Below, piece by piece: positions 5,592 to 5,830 of a stretch of 5,830 nucleotides of DNA. Every line of letters begins with the position of its first letter. The stretch's first letter is position 1. The stretch comes from RUG11867 sp964472425. Its GTDB lineage: Bacteria; Bacillota_I; Bacilli_A; RF39; UBA660. The DNA lies in NCBI GenBank assembly GCA_964472425.1, contig CAYYLF010000078.1:1-5830 (forward strand), written 5' to 3'. The notes beneath the pieces were generated by a model, which saw only the letters and a program-made list of their open reading frames with translations, was not told the origin of the DNA and did not search any database. The position numbers and the translations under genes are program-made.

Positions 5592-5830
5592 TCACAACAT
5601 CATCGCAATATTCTTAATCTTCTCCAGTGAAAGAGAAGTTACTTCGCGTACCGTGTCGTAGTTCATACCTTTTCTGAGCATCTTTGTCGCATTTTCGATG
5701 TTGGCTTCTTCTCGGCCTTCTTCTCTTCCTTTTTCGAGACCGGCTTCCTCACCAGCCTCGTAATTCGCGACCATAGTCCCGTCGTACTTTCTCATCCGGT
5801 TCATCAATCTTCCATTTTTCTTTAAACTCT
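5592..5830 (-). CDS. C-terminal tail of a probable Rpn/PD-(D/E)XK family nuclease-transposase; 5' end cut by window edge
   Basis: The frame is open from the window edge to TGA at 5592 (78 visible codons). A Glu/Gly/Lys/Arg-rich stretch, EAGEEAGLEKGREEGREEAN, is followed by NATKMLRKGMNYDTVREVTSLSLEKIKNI. This EG-rich helical region followed by a short 'ML..G...D.V...T.LS.E.I..I' helix-turn-helix-like end is characteristic of Rpn family recombination-promoting nuclease/putative transposases of Firmicutes. Their PD-(D/E)XK catalytic domain would lie outside the window. Internal in-frame TTG and ATG codons exist near 5795-5807, but no ribosome binding site precedes them, so continuation upstream is more likely than a 71-aa stand-alone gene. 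A competing frame looks protein-like over 5773-5829, so a frameshift (and hence a decayed gene) is possible. Confidence 0.65.
   Translation of the reverse strand, partial: SLKKNGRLMNRMRKYDGTMVANYEAGEEAGLEKGREEGREEANIENATKMLRKGMNYDTVREVTSLSLEKIKNIAMML

Overview
This window looks like chromosomal DNA from a Gram-positive bacterium of the Firmicutes (Bacillota), most likely an uncultured gut member of the Bacilli or Clostridia. The evidence is strong AGGAGG-type ribosome binding sites, a consensus sigma-A promoter, intrinsic terminators, a CotF-type coat protein, a TasA/BspA-like surface protein and an Rpn-type nuclease tail. The genetic code looks standard: TGG encodes tryptophan, and TGA is a stop at the end of the Rpn-like gene. 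Base composition is intermediate by eye and was not calculated. No tRNA, rRNA, CRISPR array or insertion sequence end was seen.

All genes lie on the minus strand, so transcription runs from high to low coordinates. In that order: (1) 5830-5592, the C-terminal tail of a probable Rpn/PD-(D/E)XK family nuclease-transposase, cut by the window edge and possibly frameshifted. (2) 5434-3588, two unrecognised genes (343 and 265 aa) separated by 17 nt, preceded by an inverted repeat and ended by a terminator whose upstream arm lies in the last codons of the second gene. (3) 3507-3066, a 59-aa protein and an 83-aa CotF-like coat protein, coupled by a stop codon that touches the next ribosome binding site and closed by a strong terminator. 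(4) 2945-966, an intact recG helicase gene with a candidate extended -10 promoter of its own. (5) 861-1, the N-terminal 287 codons of a membrane-anchored or secreted surface protein behind an excellent sigma-A promoter.

The genes do not form one pathway. RecG is housekeeping DNA repair, the CotF pair is probably a structural or coat unit, and the two unknown genes form a self-contained operon. The most striking signal is a run of nine G near the 5' end of the surface protein gene. A change of one base in either direction brings a stop codon within a few codons, which is the architecture expected of an on/off phase-variable surface antigen.
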